The notes below the pieces were generated by a model. It was not told where the DNA came from and ran no database searches. It was given only the letters and a program-made list of their open reading frames with translations. A stretch of DNA of 64,000 nucleotides, from the NCBI RefSeq assembly GCF_014697575.1, contig NZ_JACJSC010000014.1, positions 62,001-126,000 of the forward strand, in the 5' to 3' direction. Below are positions 45,014 through 55,275 of this stretch, one piece after another (the first letter of the stretch is position 1; each line of letters starts with the position of its first letter). Made by a program: the position numbers and the translations under genes. This stretch comes from Planktothrix sp. FACHB-1365 (GTDB lineage Bacteria; Cyanobacteriota; Cyanobacteriia; Cyanobacteriales; Microcoleaceae).

Positions 45014-47611
45014 TTAGTTTTTCTCTTTGGCTAATATTTCTTGAATTGTACTTGTGAGTTGACTCAGTTTAACAGGTTTAGCCAGATAGTCATTAGCACC
45101 TGCTTCTAAGCATTTTTCTTGATCGCTTGTCGCTGCTAAGGCAGTCAGAGCAATAATGGGAATCGTTGCTAATCGGTGATCGCTATGCTTACGAATCTGT
45201 TTAATCGCTTCTAAACCATCCATAACTGGCATCTGAATATCCATCAAAATTAGGTTGGGACTCTGTGATTTAGCAATATCAATCGCCTCTTGACCATTTT
45301 TTGCTAAGATAACCTGGTATCCTTTTGCCTTCAGATAACGAGAAGTCGTAATAATATTAGCTTCATGATCTTCTGCCAACAGAATCACAGGTGATGTTTC
45401 TAAGACTTGAGTTATGGGATTTTTGCCCCCATCTAAATTTGATGATTGGGGGCTAGAAGATTTAGGAATTGGGGACGGCAACTGTTGATAAGGTAAACGG
45501 AAGCTAAAACAACTACCGACACCAATTGTACTCTCAACTTCTAGCTGACCACCGTGCATTTCCACAATCCGTTTCACCAGCACAAGTCCTAAACCTGTAC
45601 CCGCATATTGACGATTTAAAGCACTATCAATTTGCACAAAGGGTTTAAAAAGTTTATCCTGATTTTCAGGAGTAATCCCAATGCCATTATCGCTGACGGC
45701 AAAACAAATAGAGGGACGACCAAAAGCAGTTTCCGTTGGGGATTCAACTTTAACTGTCAAGGAGACTCTACCCCCTTTGGGAGTGAATTTAATGGCATTA
45801 TTGAGAAGGTTAATTAAAGCTTGGAGAATGCGTCTTTCATCTACAAACAAATCGGGGAGATCAGGGGGAATTTCCGTCTGAATCTGAAGGCGTTTTTGTA
45901 TTGCCTGTTGTTTAATCAATACCAAACTTGATTGGCATAACTCGTTAATGGATGTGGGGGCGAATTCTAGTTCAATTTTTCCTGATTCAATTTTAGCGAC
46001 ATCAAGAATATCATTAATTAATGAGAGCAGATGAGTGCCACTGCTGGCAATGGTTTCTATTGCCTGTTGTTGTTTCTCGTTGAGGGGGCCAAAAACTTCT
46101 TCTGTTAAGGCTTCGGACATCCCTAAAATAGCATTCAGGGGAGTACGCAATTCATGGCTCATATTAGCCAGAAATTCATCTTTGAGGCGGGTGGCATGGG
46201 CAAGTTGTTCATTAGATATTGCCAATTGTTTATTGCTTTTAATTAATTTTGTTTCTGTTCTCTGTTTTTCTATTAATTCTTTTTTTGTCTGATTAAGTAG
46301 ATATGCTTGTTGAATGCCGATCGATAATTGATTAGAAATTTGTTGTGCAAAATCAATTTCTGACTGTTGCCATTGTCGAGCTTCATAACATTGCTGAATA
46401 CAAAGTAAACCCCATAATTTTTCCTGAGTAACTAAGGGCATTACTAAATTAGATCGAATTTTAAGTTTCTCTAAAAAATGACGATAACATTGATTCATTG
46501 TGATCTCATTAATGTCATCTAAAATTGAAATTCTACCATAATAATAGTAAATTTGACATTGTTCTGAAAAACAATCTTCGGTAATTTTAATATTCATAAT
46601 TGAATCCACCCCAACTTTAACAGATTCAGATATAAATTTCCCAGAAGTATTGTTAGATTCAGGATCAAATTGAAAAATTCCAACTCGATCAACGTCGATA
46701 AATTCACGAATCTCCTCTGTTGCCGTATGAAAAATAGTTGTTAATTCTAAAGATTGACGAATCCGTTGGGTAATTTCCTTGATTAATATTTCTCTTTCTG
46801 TTTGACGTTGTAAAATATCAGCATTTTCTTGAATTTTATTTGCCATGCGATCAAAGGCAACAGAGATTTGCACAAGTTCATCTGAACCTGTTAATTTAGT
46901 TCTAGTATTTAAGTATCCTTTTGCTAAACTATTACTAGCATAAACTAATTGAGAAACTCGTCGCGTCAGAGTAAAATCAAAGAAAAACCATAATCCAAAA
47001 CTAAATATCATTAACCCGCCATTAAAAATAAGCGTTCCCTTTAAAGCAGTATTAAAAGCATATTCTTTCATCAGGCTAAGATCATATTCAATCAAAAGAA
47101 TGCCTGTCCGAGAAGGTTTGATTTCATTAGGTAAAATCGATGAAATTAAAGGATAAATTGCAATTAGCTTTTTTTTATCTTTAGAAAGTAGTATTTTTCC
47201 TGCCTGTTTTTCGCGTACAGATGCGAAATTAGACAGATAAGCAGCAGCTATTGTCTGGGAGATGGGATTTCCTTTAAGTTCATAATGATTTGACAAATCA
47301 ATTATATTTTTTTCATCTATTTTTAGCACTAGAGTGATATTCATATCACTGCCAAGCTGACTAATAATCGTAGTTTCTGCATAGTCAATATACTCACGAT
47401 TTTGAGTATCTATGCGTTTTAAATAATCTAATATTCTTGCTGTTTGTCCAGCATAAATTCTCAGATAGTTTTGGGCATTTGTTCTCTGCGTATTGTAGCT
47501 TTCAACAACCTGTTGATTAAACAATGTAATTCCTGAGAAGGTACAGTAAGTAATTAAAATGGCTGGAATTGAAAATCTTAGGGGGAGGGGAAAACGTTTC
47601 ATCATCATCAC
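45014..47611 (-). CDS. Membrane hybrid histidine kinase (sensor-HAMP-GAF-HisKA-HATPase-REC)
   Basis: 865 residues. A membrane helix (about 10-32), an extracytoplasmic sensor domain, a second helix (~190-215) and a HAMP linker (LTRRVSQLVYASNSLAKGYL). Then a GAF domain, the kinase core with phospho-His in NMSHELRTPLNAILGMSEAL, N and G boxes (LLNNAIKFTPKGG; SDNGIGITPENQ), and a receiver with LILMDIQMPVMDG. Last gene of a - strand operon, 9 bases after the binding-protein gene. It shares a 337-bp identical stretch with the kinase at 48636. The adjacent binding protein could feed its outer domain (inference). Confidence 0.94.
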   Translation of the reverse strand: MMMMKRFPLPLRFSIPAILITYCTFSGITLFNQQVVESYNTQRTNAQNYLRIYAGQTARILDYLKRIDTQNREYIDYAETTIISQLGSDMNITLVLKIDEKNIIDLSNHYELKGNPISQTIAAAYLSNFASVREKQAGKILLSKDKKKLIAIYPLISSILPNEIKPSRTGILLIEYDLSLMKEYAFNTALKGTLIFNGGLMIFSFGLWFFFDFTLTRRVSQLVYASNSLAKGYLNTRTKLTGSDELVQISVAFDRMANKIQENADILQRQTEREILIKEITQRIRQSLELTTIFHTATEEIREFIDVDRVGIFQFDPESNNTSGKFISESVKVGVDSIMNIKITEDCFSEQCQIYYYYGRISILDDINEITMNQCYRHFLEKLKIRSNLVMPLVTQEKLWGLLCIQQCYEARQWQQSEIDFAQQISNQLSIGIQQAYLLNQTKKELIEKQRTETKLIKSNKQLAISNEQLAHATRLKDEFLANMSHELRTPLNAILGMSEALTEEVFGPLNEKQQQAIETIASSGTHLLSLINDILDVAKIESGKIELEFAPTSINELCQSSLVLIKQQAIQKRLQIQTEIPPDLPDLFVDERRILQALINLLNNAIKFTPKGGRVSLTVKVESPTETAFGRPSICFAVSDNGIGITPENQDKLFKPFVQIDSALNRQYAGTGLGLVLVKRIVEMHGGQLEVESTIGVGSCFSFRLPYQQLPSPIPKSSSPQSSNLDGGKNPITQVLETSPVILLAEDHEANIITTSRYLKAKGYQVILAKNGQEAIDIAKSQSPNLILMDIQMPVMDGLEAIKQIRKHSDHRLATIPIIALTALAATSDQEKCLEAGANDYLAKPVKLSQLTSTIQEILAKEKN

Positions 47612-47620
47612 TTTTGAAGT

Positions 47621-48619
47621 TTATAATTTAGCGTTTTTAATAAACTGATCATCTAGTATTTTAGTCAGATCAAGGGCTTGGGGTAATAATTTTTTTTCTA
47701 GCATAATATTCATCAATTTTTTCAGTCCATTGACGAAGGTGGGATCATTGGGATTGAATAATTTTTGATTTTCTTCTAAGTTGAATTGATTCATCCCTTT
47801 AAAGGCATTCAACATTGCGTCTGGTGTTACTCCTGTCCGTTTAGCGATTTTAATTGCTGCTGCTTGAGGATTTTCTTCTAAGTATTTTAAGGCGCGAAAT
47901 CGTCCATTAACTAAAGCTTGAAGGGTTTGAGGAGAATTAGCGATCGCTTCGGTATTAACAACAATCACATCTAAAATTTCTCCCGGAATCTGGCTACTAT
48001 CAAACAATACTTTTGCCCCAGCTTCTAATATTTTAGGGACAGCAGGCCCAAAGGTAACGACGGCATCTACTTGTCTCTGTTTATAAGCTCGTTCATGTTC
48101 TAATGGCTCTAAAGAAACGATCTCAATATCTTTAACAGACATCCCATTTTTTTCGAGCGCACGAGCAATAAAAAAAGATCCCAAAGCAGTTGGTTCTAGT
48201 CCAACTCGTTTCCCTTTTAATGCTTTGATATTGGTGATCTCTGGTCGTCCTAAAATTACATCCGCACCATGAGAAGCATCCATAATCGTAATGATCTTAA
48301 CATTGTTTTGGGTGCTGGCTATCAATAAAGCTTGATCGATTGATAATCCCGCGCCTTCAATTTCACCATTGCGATAAGCTTTAACTTCTTCTGTTCCTGA
48401 AGGATAATCTATCAATTTGAGCGGCTGGTTGTGATAATAACCTAGATCCTCAGCTAAATATAAGGTTTCATATCCTGGCCAAAGATTAGTCGCAATTCTT
48501 AATGGACTGGATGATTCTGGGATACAATTAGTCAGGGCGATCGCTAAAATTCCAGTAATTAGACTAAAAGTTAGATATTTTAGATATTTTAGCCATTGTT
48601 GTTTTGTTCGTCTTTTCAT
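47621..48619 (-). CDS. NitT/TauT-type ABC substrate-binding protein
   Basis: 332 residues from ATG 48619, chosen because GGGAG lies 7 bases upstream; 48649 would overlap the previous gene. The N-terminal helix ends in LTNC, an imperfect lipobox, so lipid anchoring is possible. The mature domain (LRIATNLWPGYETLYLAEDL; ALKGKRVGLEPTALGSFFIA; DAVVTFGPAVPKIL) is the SsuA/ThiY-like fold that binds sulfonates, nitrate or pyrimidine precursors. No permease or ATPase is nearby. It sits between two sensor kinases, which suggests a sensing role. Confidence 0.9.
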   Translation of the reverse strand: MKRRTKQQWLKYLKYLTFSLITGILAIALTNCIPESSSPLRIATNLWPGYETLYLAEDLGYYHNQPLKLIDYPSGTEEVKAYRNGEIEGAGLSIDQALLIASTQNNVKIITIMDASHGADVILGRPEITNIKALKGKRVGLEPTALGSFFIARALEKNGMSVKDIEIVSLEPLEHERAYKQRQVDAVVTFGPAVPKILEAGAKVLFDSSQIPGEILDVIVVNTEAIANSPQTLQALVNGRFRALKYLEENPQAAAIKIAKRTGVTPDAMLNAFKGMNQFNLEENQKLFNPNDPTFVNGLKKLMNIMLEKKLLPQALDLTKILDDQFIKNAKL

Positions 48620-48635
48620 TGATTCTCCCATTAAG

Positions 48636-51600
48636 TTAAATAAATTCATTAATACTACCTTTGACGAGAATTTGTTGAATTGTACTTGTGAGTTGATTCA
48701 GTTTAACAGGTTTAGTTAAATAGCCATTAGCCCCGGCTTCTAAGCATTTTTCTTGATCGCTTTTCATGGCTAAGGCAGTTAGGGCAATAATCGGAATCTT
48801 TGCCAGTCGGGGATCGCTGTCTTGACGCAAATGTTTAATTGCTTCTAAGCCATCGATTCCGGGCATTGAAATATCCATCAAAATTAGGTCAGGACTCTGT
48901 GATTTAGCAATATCAATCGCCTCTTGACCATTTCTTGCTAACAGTATTGTATAGCCTTTTGCTTTCAGATAACGAGAAATCGTAATAATATTAGCTTCAT
49001 GATCTTCTGCCAACAGAATCACAGGTGATGTTTCTAAGACTTGAGTTATGGGATTTTTGCCCCCATCTAAATTTGATGATTGGGGGCTAGAAGATTTAGG
49101 AATTGGGGACGGCAACTGTTGATAAGGTAAACGGAAGCTAAAACAACTACCGACACCAATTGTACTCTCAACTTCTAGCTGACCACCGTGCATTTCCACA
49201 ATCCGTTTCACCAGCACAAGTCCTAAACCTGTACCCGCATATTGACGATTTAAAGCACTATCAATTTGCACAAAGGGTTTAAAAAGTTTATCCTGATTTT
49301 CAGGAGTAATCCCAATCCCATTATCGCTCACAGCAAAACAAATAGAGGGACTGCGAAAATCAGTTTCTGTTGGGAATTCAACTTTAACTGTTAAGGATAC
49401 TCTACCCCCTGCTGATGTGAATTTAACGGCATTATTGAGGAGGTTAATTAAGACTTGGCGAATTCGCCGTTGATCTACAAACAAATCGGGGAGATTAGGG
49501 GGAATTTCCGTTTGAATCTGAAGGCGTTTTTGTAGGGCTTGTTGTTTAATGAATAGCAAACTTGATTCGCACAACTCGTTAATGGATGTTGGGGCGGATT
49601 CTAGTTCAATTTTTCCTGATTCAATTTTAGCGACATCAAGAATATCATTAATTAATGAGAGCAGATGAGTGCCACTGCTGGCAATGGTTTCTATTGCCTG
49701 TTGTTGTTTCTCGTTGAGGGGGCCAAAAATTTCTTCTGCTAAGGCTTCAGACATCCCTAAAATAGCATTCAGGGGAGTACGCAATTCATGGCTCATATTA
49801 GCCAGAAATTCATCTTTGAGGCGGGTGGCACGGGCAAGTTGTTCATTAGATATTGCCAATTCTTGATTACTTTCAATCAGTTGTTGCTGGCTTATTTTTC
49901 TTTCATTGAGTTCTTGTTCCAACCGATCAAATAAACTGGCTTGTTGAATAGCGATCGCTAATTGGTTAGCAATTTGTTGCAGAAGTTGGGCTTGAGACTT
50001 TTGCCATACTCGTTTTTCTTGGCAAGCATGAACCACTAAAATCCCCCAGAGTCTGCTAATGTTTTTAGGATCAATCCAACGATGCTGGTCGTTTTTGATT
50101 GCTTCTTGCAAAATAGGGGCGACAATTTTGGACTGGATTTGACCTGTGATATTGTATTCCATCAGGCAATCTGTCCAGATATCATTCATTACATCAGGCA
50201 CAATCCGGGGCAGTCCTTGCCAATAGTAATCAAGGATTTCTTGAGACCATACTTCATTTTGCCATTGGCAATTTTTGAGGGTGACGAATTGATCAGATAC
50301 CAATTCTTCGACAATTTGACTTCTACCGTCGGCAAAAAGCTGAAACACGATGACACGATCACAATCCAGGATGTTTTTGACATGCTCAGTCACTTTTGCC
50401 AAGATCTGATTAATATCTAGAGATTCTCGAATTTGTTGATTAATGTTAGCTAATACTTGTTGTTGCAGCAGTTGCTGGGCAATCAGCTTTTCAACTTTTT
50501 GTCTCACCAGTAGCTCACACTGGAGTTGCTGATATAAACTGGCTTGTTGAATGGCGATCGTTAATTGGTGGGCAATTTGCTGGATATACTCAATCTCAGA
50601 CTGCTGCCAGTGGCGAATTGTTGCACATTGATGAATGCAAAGTAAGCCCCACAAATCATTACCACAGAGCAAAGGTATAACTAGGTTGGCACGAATCTGA
50701 AATTGAGCCAAGACCTCAATGTGACAGGGTGACATCCCACTATTATAAATATCACCCACAGCCTGATATTTTCCCTTAGCATAAAGGTGGGAATACTTTT
50801 CGCCAAAGCAGTGATCATGGATGGGAATCGTCATGACAGAAGGAAATGCTGCTACAACTGATTCAGCGACCATTTCGCCATCATCAAAGTTAGATTCGGG
50901 ATAAAACTTAAAAATACTGACTCGATCTGCCTCAATCAGTGAGCGGATTTCCTGACAAGCGGTTTGGAAAATGCTTTGAAGGTCTAGGGATTGACGAATT
51001 CGTTGGGTAATTTTTCGTAGCAGTTTTTCTCGTTGTACTTGTTGATTTAAAACTTGTTCAGATGCTTTGCGCTTGCTAATATCCGATAAAATTCCCTGAG
51101 TGCCAACGATTTTCCCTTGTTTATTTTTAATCGCTGTAGCATTGACTTTTACCCACAGATAATGACCATCTCGGTGCAGATGTCGGAACTCAAGATTGTC
51201 CCTTTTTTGGGGATAATCTTTATCCATTATTTCCCGATCATCAGGATGTACGAGATCCAGAAACGATTTACCAATCCATTCACTAGCTTCCCAGCCAAAA
51301 AATGTCTCAAATTGGGGTGAAAGATAGATAAATTTACCATCAAGATCACAAGACCAAATTAAATCGCTTGATCCTTCGACTAACCCTCGAAATAGAGCTT
51401 CACTCTTGGCTAATTCAGTCTTAATTTTCGGGTGATCGCTAAGATCATGGCAAACACAAATCCATAGCCCCTCATCGGTGATGGTGAGAGATAATTCTTG
51501 ATCAAAGGTAGAGCCATCTTGACGATTGGCAATCATTTCTCCTTGCCAAAAGCGATCGGATCTTAATCGGGGAAAGATCTCTTGCTCAAATCTTTCTATC

Positions 51601-51821
51601 TGTTGTTGAGAATACAAAAGCCTCCAAGATTTACCAATTAGGTCTTCAGATTTTTCGTAACCAAATAGGTTAAGATGAGACGGGTTTACATAGATATAGT
51701 TATCTGCTTTGATAATAGCAATACCATCAATCGCAGCATCAAATACTTGTAGTTGTTGTTCAAGAGTTTTTTCTGCTAATTTTAGGGCAGTAATATTAAA
51801 GCGAACTCCTAGATAATTCAT
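48636..51821 (-). CDS. Hybrid histidine kinase (PAS-PAS-GAF-GAF-HisKA-HATPase-REC)
   Basis: 1061 residues, soluble. Two PAS domains (about 20-130 and 140-255; the second has SDLIWSCDLDGKFIYLSPQF and a PAC end GTQGILSDISKRK). Two GAF domains follow, each with DRV(S/I)(I/V)F and W(G)(L/I)L motifs, the second containing WGILVVHACQEKRVWQ. Then HisKA with NMSHELRTPLNAILG, HATPase and a receiver (LILMDISMPGIDG). The protein opens with NYLGVRFNITALKLAE, which looks like the end of another PAC motif, suggesting loss of an upstream PAS. First gene of the kinase / binding protein / kinase operon. Confidence 0.93.
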   Translation of the reverse strand: MNYLGVRFNITALKLAEKTLEQQLQVFDAAIDGIAIIKADNYIYVNPSHLNLFGYEKSEDLIGKSWRLLYSQQQIERFEQEIFPRLRSDRFWQGEMIANRQDGSTFDQELSLTITDEGLWICVCHDLSDHPKIKTELAKSEALFRGLVEGSSDLIWSCDLDGKFIYLSPQFETFFGWEASEWIGKSFLDLVHPDDREIMDKDYPQKRDNLEFRHLHRDGHYLWVKVNATAIKNKQGKIVGTQGILSDISKRKASEQVLNQQVQREKLLRKITQRIRQSLDLQSIFQTACQEIRSLIEADRVSIFKFYPESNFDDGEMVAESVVAAFPSVMTIPIHDHCFGEKYSHLYAKGKYQAVGDIYNSGMSPCHIEVLAQFQIRANLVIPLLCGNDLWGLLCIHQCATIRHWQQSEIEYIQQIAHQLTIAIQQASLYQQLQCELLVRQKVEKLIAQQLLQQQVLANINQQIRESLDINQILAKVTEHVKNILDCDRVIVFQLFADGRSQIVEELVSDQFVTLKNCQWQNEVWSQEILDYYWQGLPRIVPDVMNDIWTDCLMEYNITGQIQSKIVAPILQEAIKNDQHRWIDPKNISRLWGILVVHACQEKRVWQKSQAQLLQQIANQLAIAIQQASLFDRLEQELNERKISQQQLIESNQELAISNEQLARATRLKDEFLANMSHELRTPLNAILGMSEALAEEIFGPLNEKQQQAIETIASSGTHLLSLINDILDVAKIESGKIELESAPTSINELCESSLLFIKQQALQKRLQIQTEIPPNLPDLFVDQRRIRQVLINLLNNAVKFTSAGGRVSLTVKVEFPTETDFRSPSICFAVSDNGIGITPENQDKLFKPFVQIDSALNRQYAGTGLGLVLVKRIVEMHGGQLEVESTIGVGSCFSFRLPYQQLPSPIPKSSSPQSSNLDGGKNPITQVLETSPVILLAEDHEANIITISRYLKAKGYTILLARNGQEAIDIAKSQSPDLILMDISMPGIDGLEAIKHLRQDSDPRLAKIPIIALTALAMKSDQEKCLEAGANGYLTKPVKLNQLTSTIQQILVKGSINEFI

Positions 51822-51930
51822 TGATTGGGTTATTCTCTCTGGTTAATCTGGTTAAAATTGTGTTAATTATAGCAACCGCCAAGGCAGTTAGGACATAAAC
51901 TGATACCTAGACGGTTAAATCTTTTCCTCC

Positions 51931-51960
51931 GGTGTTCCCTGTTCCCTGTTCCCTGTTCCC
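51931..51960. repeat. (TGTTCCC)n heptamer array
   Basis: Four TGTTCCC units (GGGAACA on the other strand) in the spacer upstream of the PAS/GAF kinase, the same family as at 57649-57690 and inside the two MITE-like copies. Confidence 0.85.
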
Positions 51961-51972
51961 TGCTATTACCTA

Positions 51973-53046
51973 TTACCTATTTAATGTAATTTCAAAAATT
52001 GATCCTTGAGGTTGATTATTATCAACAGTAATTGTGCCACCATGAGCTTCAACAATCATTTTACAAAAAGCTAATCCTAATCCGATTTGAGAGATCCCCG
52101 GCATCAGAGTCCCAATTTCATATTTCTCGAAAATACGTTGTTTTAAATCATCGGTTACACCTTTTCCCTCATCAGCAATCTTAATTTTTACTCCGCCGTC
52201 GAGGAGATATTCGGCACTTACTATAATCTTACTTTCTTTTGGAGAGAACTTAAGGGCATTAGATAGTAAATTATCTAAAACTCGCTGAAACATCGCTTTA
52301 TCTATGTTGATATTACTATCAACATCCGGTAACTGGGTGATGATAGCAATATTTTTTTTAGATGCGTTCAATTCAAAATCTTTAACTAACGCCCCAAGCA
52401 TATATCCTAGATCAACTGGGGTCATATTGAGCACAATTTTACCCGATTCTATTCTCGCCATCAGCAATAAATCATTAATTAAGTCTACTAACTTTTCTAC
52501 TGATGATCTGATCTGAACTATTCTATTTTTTTGTGCCTCTTGTGAAAACTTGGGATGAATCAACATCTCTAATCCTAATAAGATACCGCTTAGGGGATTT
52601 CTGAGATCATGAACTAACATATTAACCATATCTTCTCGCAATTTAAGTAATATTTGCAGATTGTCGTATTGTTGCTTAATCCGTAGCATTGAATGAACTC
52701 TAGCACGAAGTTCCAGACTATTAATGGGTTTGCTGAGGAAGTCATCAGCACCTGTATTCAGACATCGAGCTAGGTCTTCTTTCGCCGTTAATGCTGTCAC
52801 CATAATAATCGGAATTGACTGCCATTGAGGATTGGCTTTAATCCGAGAACAAACTTCAATCCCATCCATTTCTGGCATCATTACATCTAATAAAATTAGA
52901 TCGAGTGGTATTATTTCTAGGGATTCGAGAGCTTCTTGTCCACTGGAAGCATAGTGTAACTCATAATTCTGACTGATTAAAAGCGATTCAATCACATCAA
53001 AATTCCGAGGCTCATCATCAACAACTAAAATAGCAGGCTGATTCAT
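51973..53046 (-). CDS. Response regulator-histidine kinase (REC-HisKA-HATPase)
   Basis: A 357-residue soluble protein beginning with a receiver domain (VVDDEPRNFDVIESLL; phospho-Asp in LILLDVMMPEMDG; Lys in DDFLSKPIN). A kinase core follows with His in NMLVHDLRNPLSGILLGLEM, N box LLSNALKFSPKES and G boxes ADEGKGVTDDL and QIGLGLAFCKMIV. It can be an intermediate phosphorelay protein for the kinases downstream. Six bases after coaBC, hence probably in one transcript with it. Confidence 0.93.
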   Translation of the reverse strand: MNQPAILVVDDEPRNFDVIESLLISQNYELHYASSGQEALESLEIIPLDLILLDVMMPEMDGIEVCSRIKANPQWQSIPIIMVTALTAKEDLARCLNTGADDFLSKPINSLELRARVHSMLRIKQQYDNLQILLKLREDMVNMLVHDLRNPLSGILLGLEMLIHPKFSQEAQKNRIVQIRSSVEKLVDLINDLLLMARIESGKIVLNMTPVDLGYMLGALVKDFELNASKKNIAIITQLPDVDSNINIDKAMFQRVLDNLLSNALKFSPKESKIIVSAEYLLDGGVKIKIADEGKGVTDDLKQRIFEKYEIGTLMPGISQIGLGLAFCKMIVEAHGGTITVDNNQPQGSIFEITLNR

Positions 53047-53052
53047 TTGTGA

Positions 53053-54309
53053 TTACTTTATTATAAAATCAAATAATTGATGGGCTAATTGTAACTTACT
53101 ACAAGCCGCAATTTCTAATTTACGTCCCTGACGACTTAAAAATATGGCTTGATTGGTTTCAGTTCCAAATCCAGCATCAGGTAAATCAATCGGATTTGCA
53201 ACAATAGCATCTAAATTTTTTTGGTGTAATTTATCTTGAGCAGGCTTCAATATTTCCCCAGTTTGTGCCGCAAACCCGACTAATTGTTGGTGGGGTTGTT
53301 TTATTTTGCCTAATTCTGCTACAATATCAACAATAGGCTTTAATGGCAGTTCTGTGGGTAAAAGATGCTTCGGTAATTTATCTTCACTATAAATAGCAGG
53401 CTTCACATCACCAACCGCCGCCGCCATCACCGTTAGATCGGCTTGAGGAAATCGTTGTATCATTTCCTGGTACATTTCCTCGCTACTGATCACGGAAACT
53501 AACTTGACTTCAGGCAAAGCCGCCAATAATTCCGTACTCATGGGGCCATGTACTAATGTCACCGATGCACCCCGATGAATGGCAGCTTGTACTAACGCCA
53601 ACCCCATTTTACCCGTTGAGGGATTTCCAATAAATCTGACCGGATCAAGATGTTCCCTCGTGCCCCCGGCACTAATTAATACCCGTTTTCCGTCTAAATC
53701 CCGTTTGCCTTGGGTATGCAATAACGAATCGAGATGAGCTAAAATCTGTTTAGGTTCAGCCATCCGTCCGGCGCCTTCAATCAAAGAATTGCCTGTTTTT
53801 GTAGCGGGAAGATCACAGGCGAGAATTCCAGCCGTCGGGGTAATTCCCTGAAACCGAGGATCAAGTAATAAAGTTTGCCAATTGCGTTGTACGGAAACTT
53901 GCTTCCACATTTGTCGATTCATCGCCGGGGCCAGTAACACAGGACAGCTAGACGCTAAAACTGTATTGGTCAGTAAATTATCTGCACATCCTGTGGCTAA
54001 TTTCGCTAAGGTATTCGCCGTCAGTGGTGCAATCAAAAAAACATCAGCCCATTCCCCTAACTGAATATGTAATGGCCGCCCATGAGTCGATTGCCAAAAG
54101 TCTTGATCCGTATAAGCCGATTGACGAGAGAGGGTTGCAAAGCTTAAGGGAGTAATAAATTTTTGGGCTGAGTCGGTCAAAATCACCCGAACATCAGCCC
54201 CAGCTTTGGCTAAGGTTGAAACAATTTCACAGACTTTATAAGCTGCAATACCCCCACTGATTCCAATTAGAATCCGTTTTTCCAAGGTGGAAGGCGAAAT
54301 TATTCTCAT
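53053..54309 (-). CDS. coaBC: Bifunctional phosphopantothenoylcysteine decarboxylase/synthase
   Basis: Makes 4'-phosphopantetheine for coenzyme A in two steps. Residues 1-185 form the flavin-dependent CoaC domain ([51 protein letters not shown]). Residues ~200-418 form the CoaB domain ([20 protein letters not shown], then STGKMG; the segment around [14 protein letters not shown]). Length of 418 is usual. Essential housekeeping gene. Confidence 0.96.
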   Translation of the reverse strand: MRIISPSTLEKRILIGISGGIAAYKVCEIVSTLAKAGADVRVILTDSAQKFITPLSFATLSRQSAYTDQDFWQSTHGRPLHIQLGEWADVFLIAPLTANTLAKLATGCADNLLTNTVLASSCPVLLAPAMNRQMWKQVSVQRNWQTLLLDPRFQGITPTAGILACDLPATKTGNSLIEGAGRMAEPKQILAHLDSLLHTQGKRDLDGKRVLISAGGTREHLDPVRFIGNPSTGKMGLALVQAAIHRGASVTLVHGPMSTELLAALPEVKLVSVISSEEMYQEMIQRFPQADLTVMAAAVGDVKPAIYSEDKLPKHLLPTELPLKPIVDIVAELGKIKQPHQQLVGFAAQTGEILKPAQDKLHQKNLDAIVANPIDLPDAGFGTETNQAIFLSRQGRKLEIAACSKLQLAHQLFDFIIK

Positions 54310-54347
54310 CTATTAATCCAATTGAAACCTACAGATTGATTGAATCG

Positions 54348-54563
54348 TTACGCTTCATCATAGGCTTCAAGATCGAGCAAGTAAACATAAGGTTCCACTA
54401 GCTCTGGACGTTGAAACGCAATTGCTCGTAACAAATGCCAATCGTTGAGTCCTTCAAAGGGATTATTATAATCATCTCCTTCCAGACGTGCGGCTAATTG
54501 TGCCACATCATCAGCCGTGAGAAGTGAAATCTGTTGCGGTGAGGATCGAGTCAAGGTTTCCAT
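54348..54563 (-). CDS. DUF2555 family protein
   Basis: A 71-residue cyanobacterial protein. DDVAQLAARLEGDDYNNPFE and DWHLLRAIAFQRPELVEPYV identify DUF2555. It is acidic and probably helical; function not known. The start is fixed by GGGAGG nine bases upstream. 38 bases before coaBC on the same strand, so possibly in its operon. Confidence 0.9.
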   Translation of the reverse strand: METLTRSSPQQISLLTADDVAQLAARLEGDDYNNPFEGLNDWHLLRAIAFQRPELVEPYVYLLDLEAYDEA

Positions 54564-54660
54564 GAGTTACACCTCCCGTGAATTGCATTTGTTTTGAGCC
54601 TGATAAGCAGGGTAGTCATCAATTGATTTCCCCATTTCTATACTAAGGGCATTTGGGGAA

Positions 54661-55275
54661 TTATGGCATACAATTCATTACAAAACTTCTTATTAACCCT
54701 AAAACCTCTGGCCGAATTTCGTGACCCATATTAAATTCTTGATATTCAACCTGAGCACCTAACTGTTGAAAGACATTCCGCGCTTGCTGGGCGGCTTCTA
54801 TCGGAACAACAGGATCTTGTTTTCCATGAACGATCAACACCGCAGATAAAGGATGATCTAACGGTTCGGGGGAAAAATGTAAATAACCACTTAAACTAAT
54901 TAAACCCGCTAAGGGAAAATAACGCCCCACATCCAAAGCCATCGCTCCCCCTTGGGAAAATCCGCCTAATATTGTTTTAGATAAGGGAACCCCGGTACTC
55001 GCTTCTAAGGATTCTACCCATTCCTTAACTTGGTTTTGAGTTTCGGTCAATCCCTTATATTCAGGAGTTTCCAAGGCATACCACGCTCGTCCTAGGGGGG
55101 CTTGGGGATGGGGAAAGGGGGCTTGGGGAAAAATAAATTGATATTCAGGCAAACGCAGCATTGGAGCTAGAGCAGTCAGATCCTCGGCATTAGCACCCCA
55201 ACCGTGCATTAACACAATTAACCCTTCAGGAGGTTTTCTGGTTTCCGGTGGAATGGAGATAAACTTTAAAGCCAT
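54661..55275 (-). CDS. Phospholipase/carboxylesterase-type alpha/beta hydrolase
   Basis: A 204-residue esterase of the acyl-protein thioesterase/YpfH class. It has the oxyanion segment LIVLMHGWGANAEDL, nucleophile Ser in ILGGFSQGGAMALD, catalytic Asp in LIVHGKQDPVVP and His in FNMGHEIRPEVLG. No signal peptide, so cytosolic. Substrate unknown; it would hydrolyse short acyl esters or thioesters. Confidence 0.92.
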   Translation of the reverse strand: MALKFISIPPETRKPPEGLIVLMHGWGANAEDLTALAPMLRLPEYQFIFPQAPFPHPQAPLGRAWYALETPEYKGLTETQNQVKEWVESLEASTGVPLSKTILGGFSQGGAMALDVGRYFPLAGLISLSGYLHFSPEPLDHPLSAVLIVHGKQDPVVPIEAAQQARNVFQQLGAQVEYQEFNMGHEIRPEVLGLIRSFVMNCMP

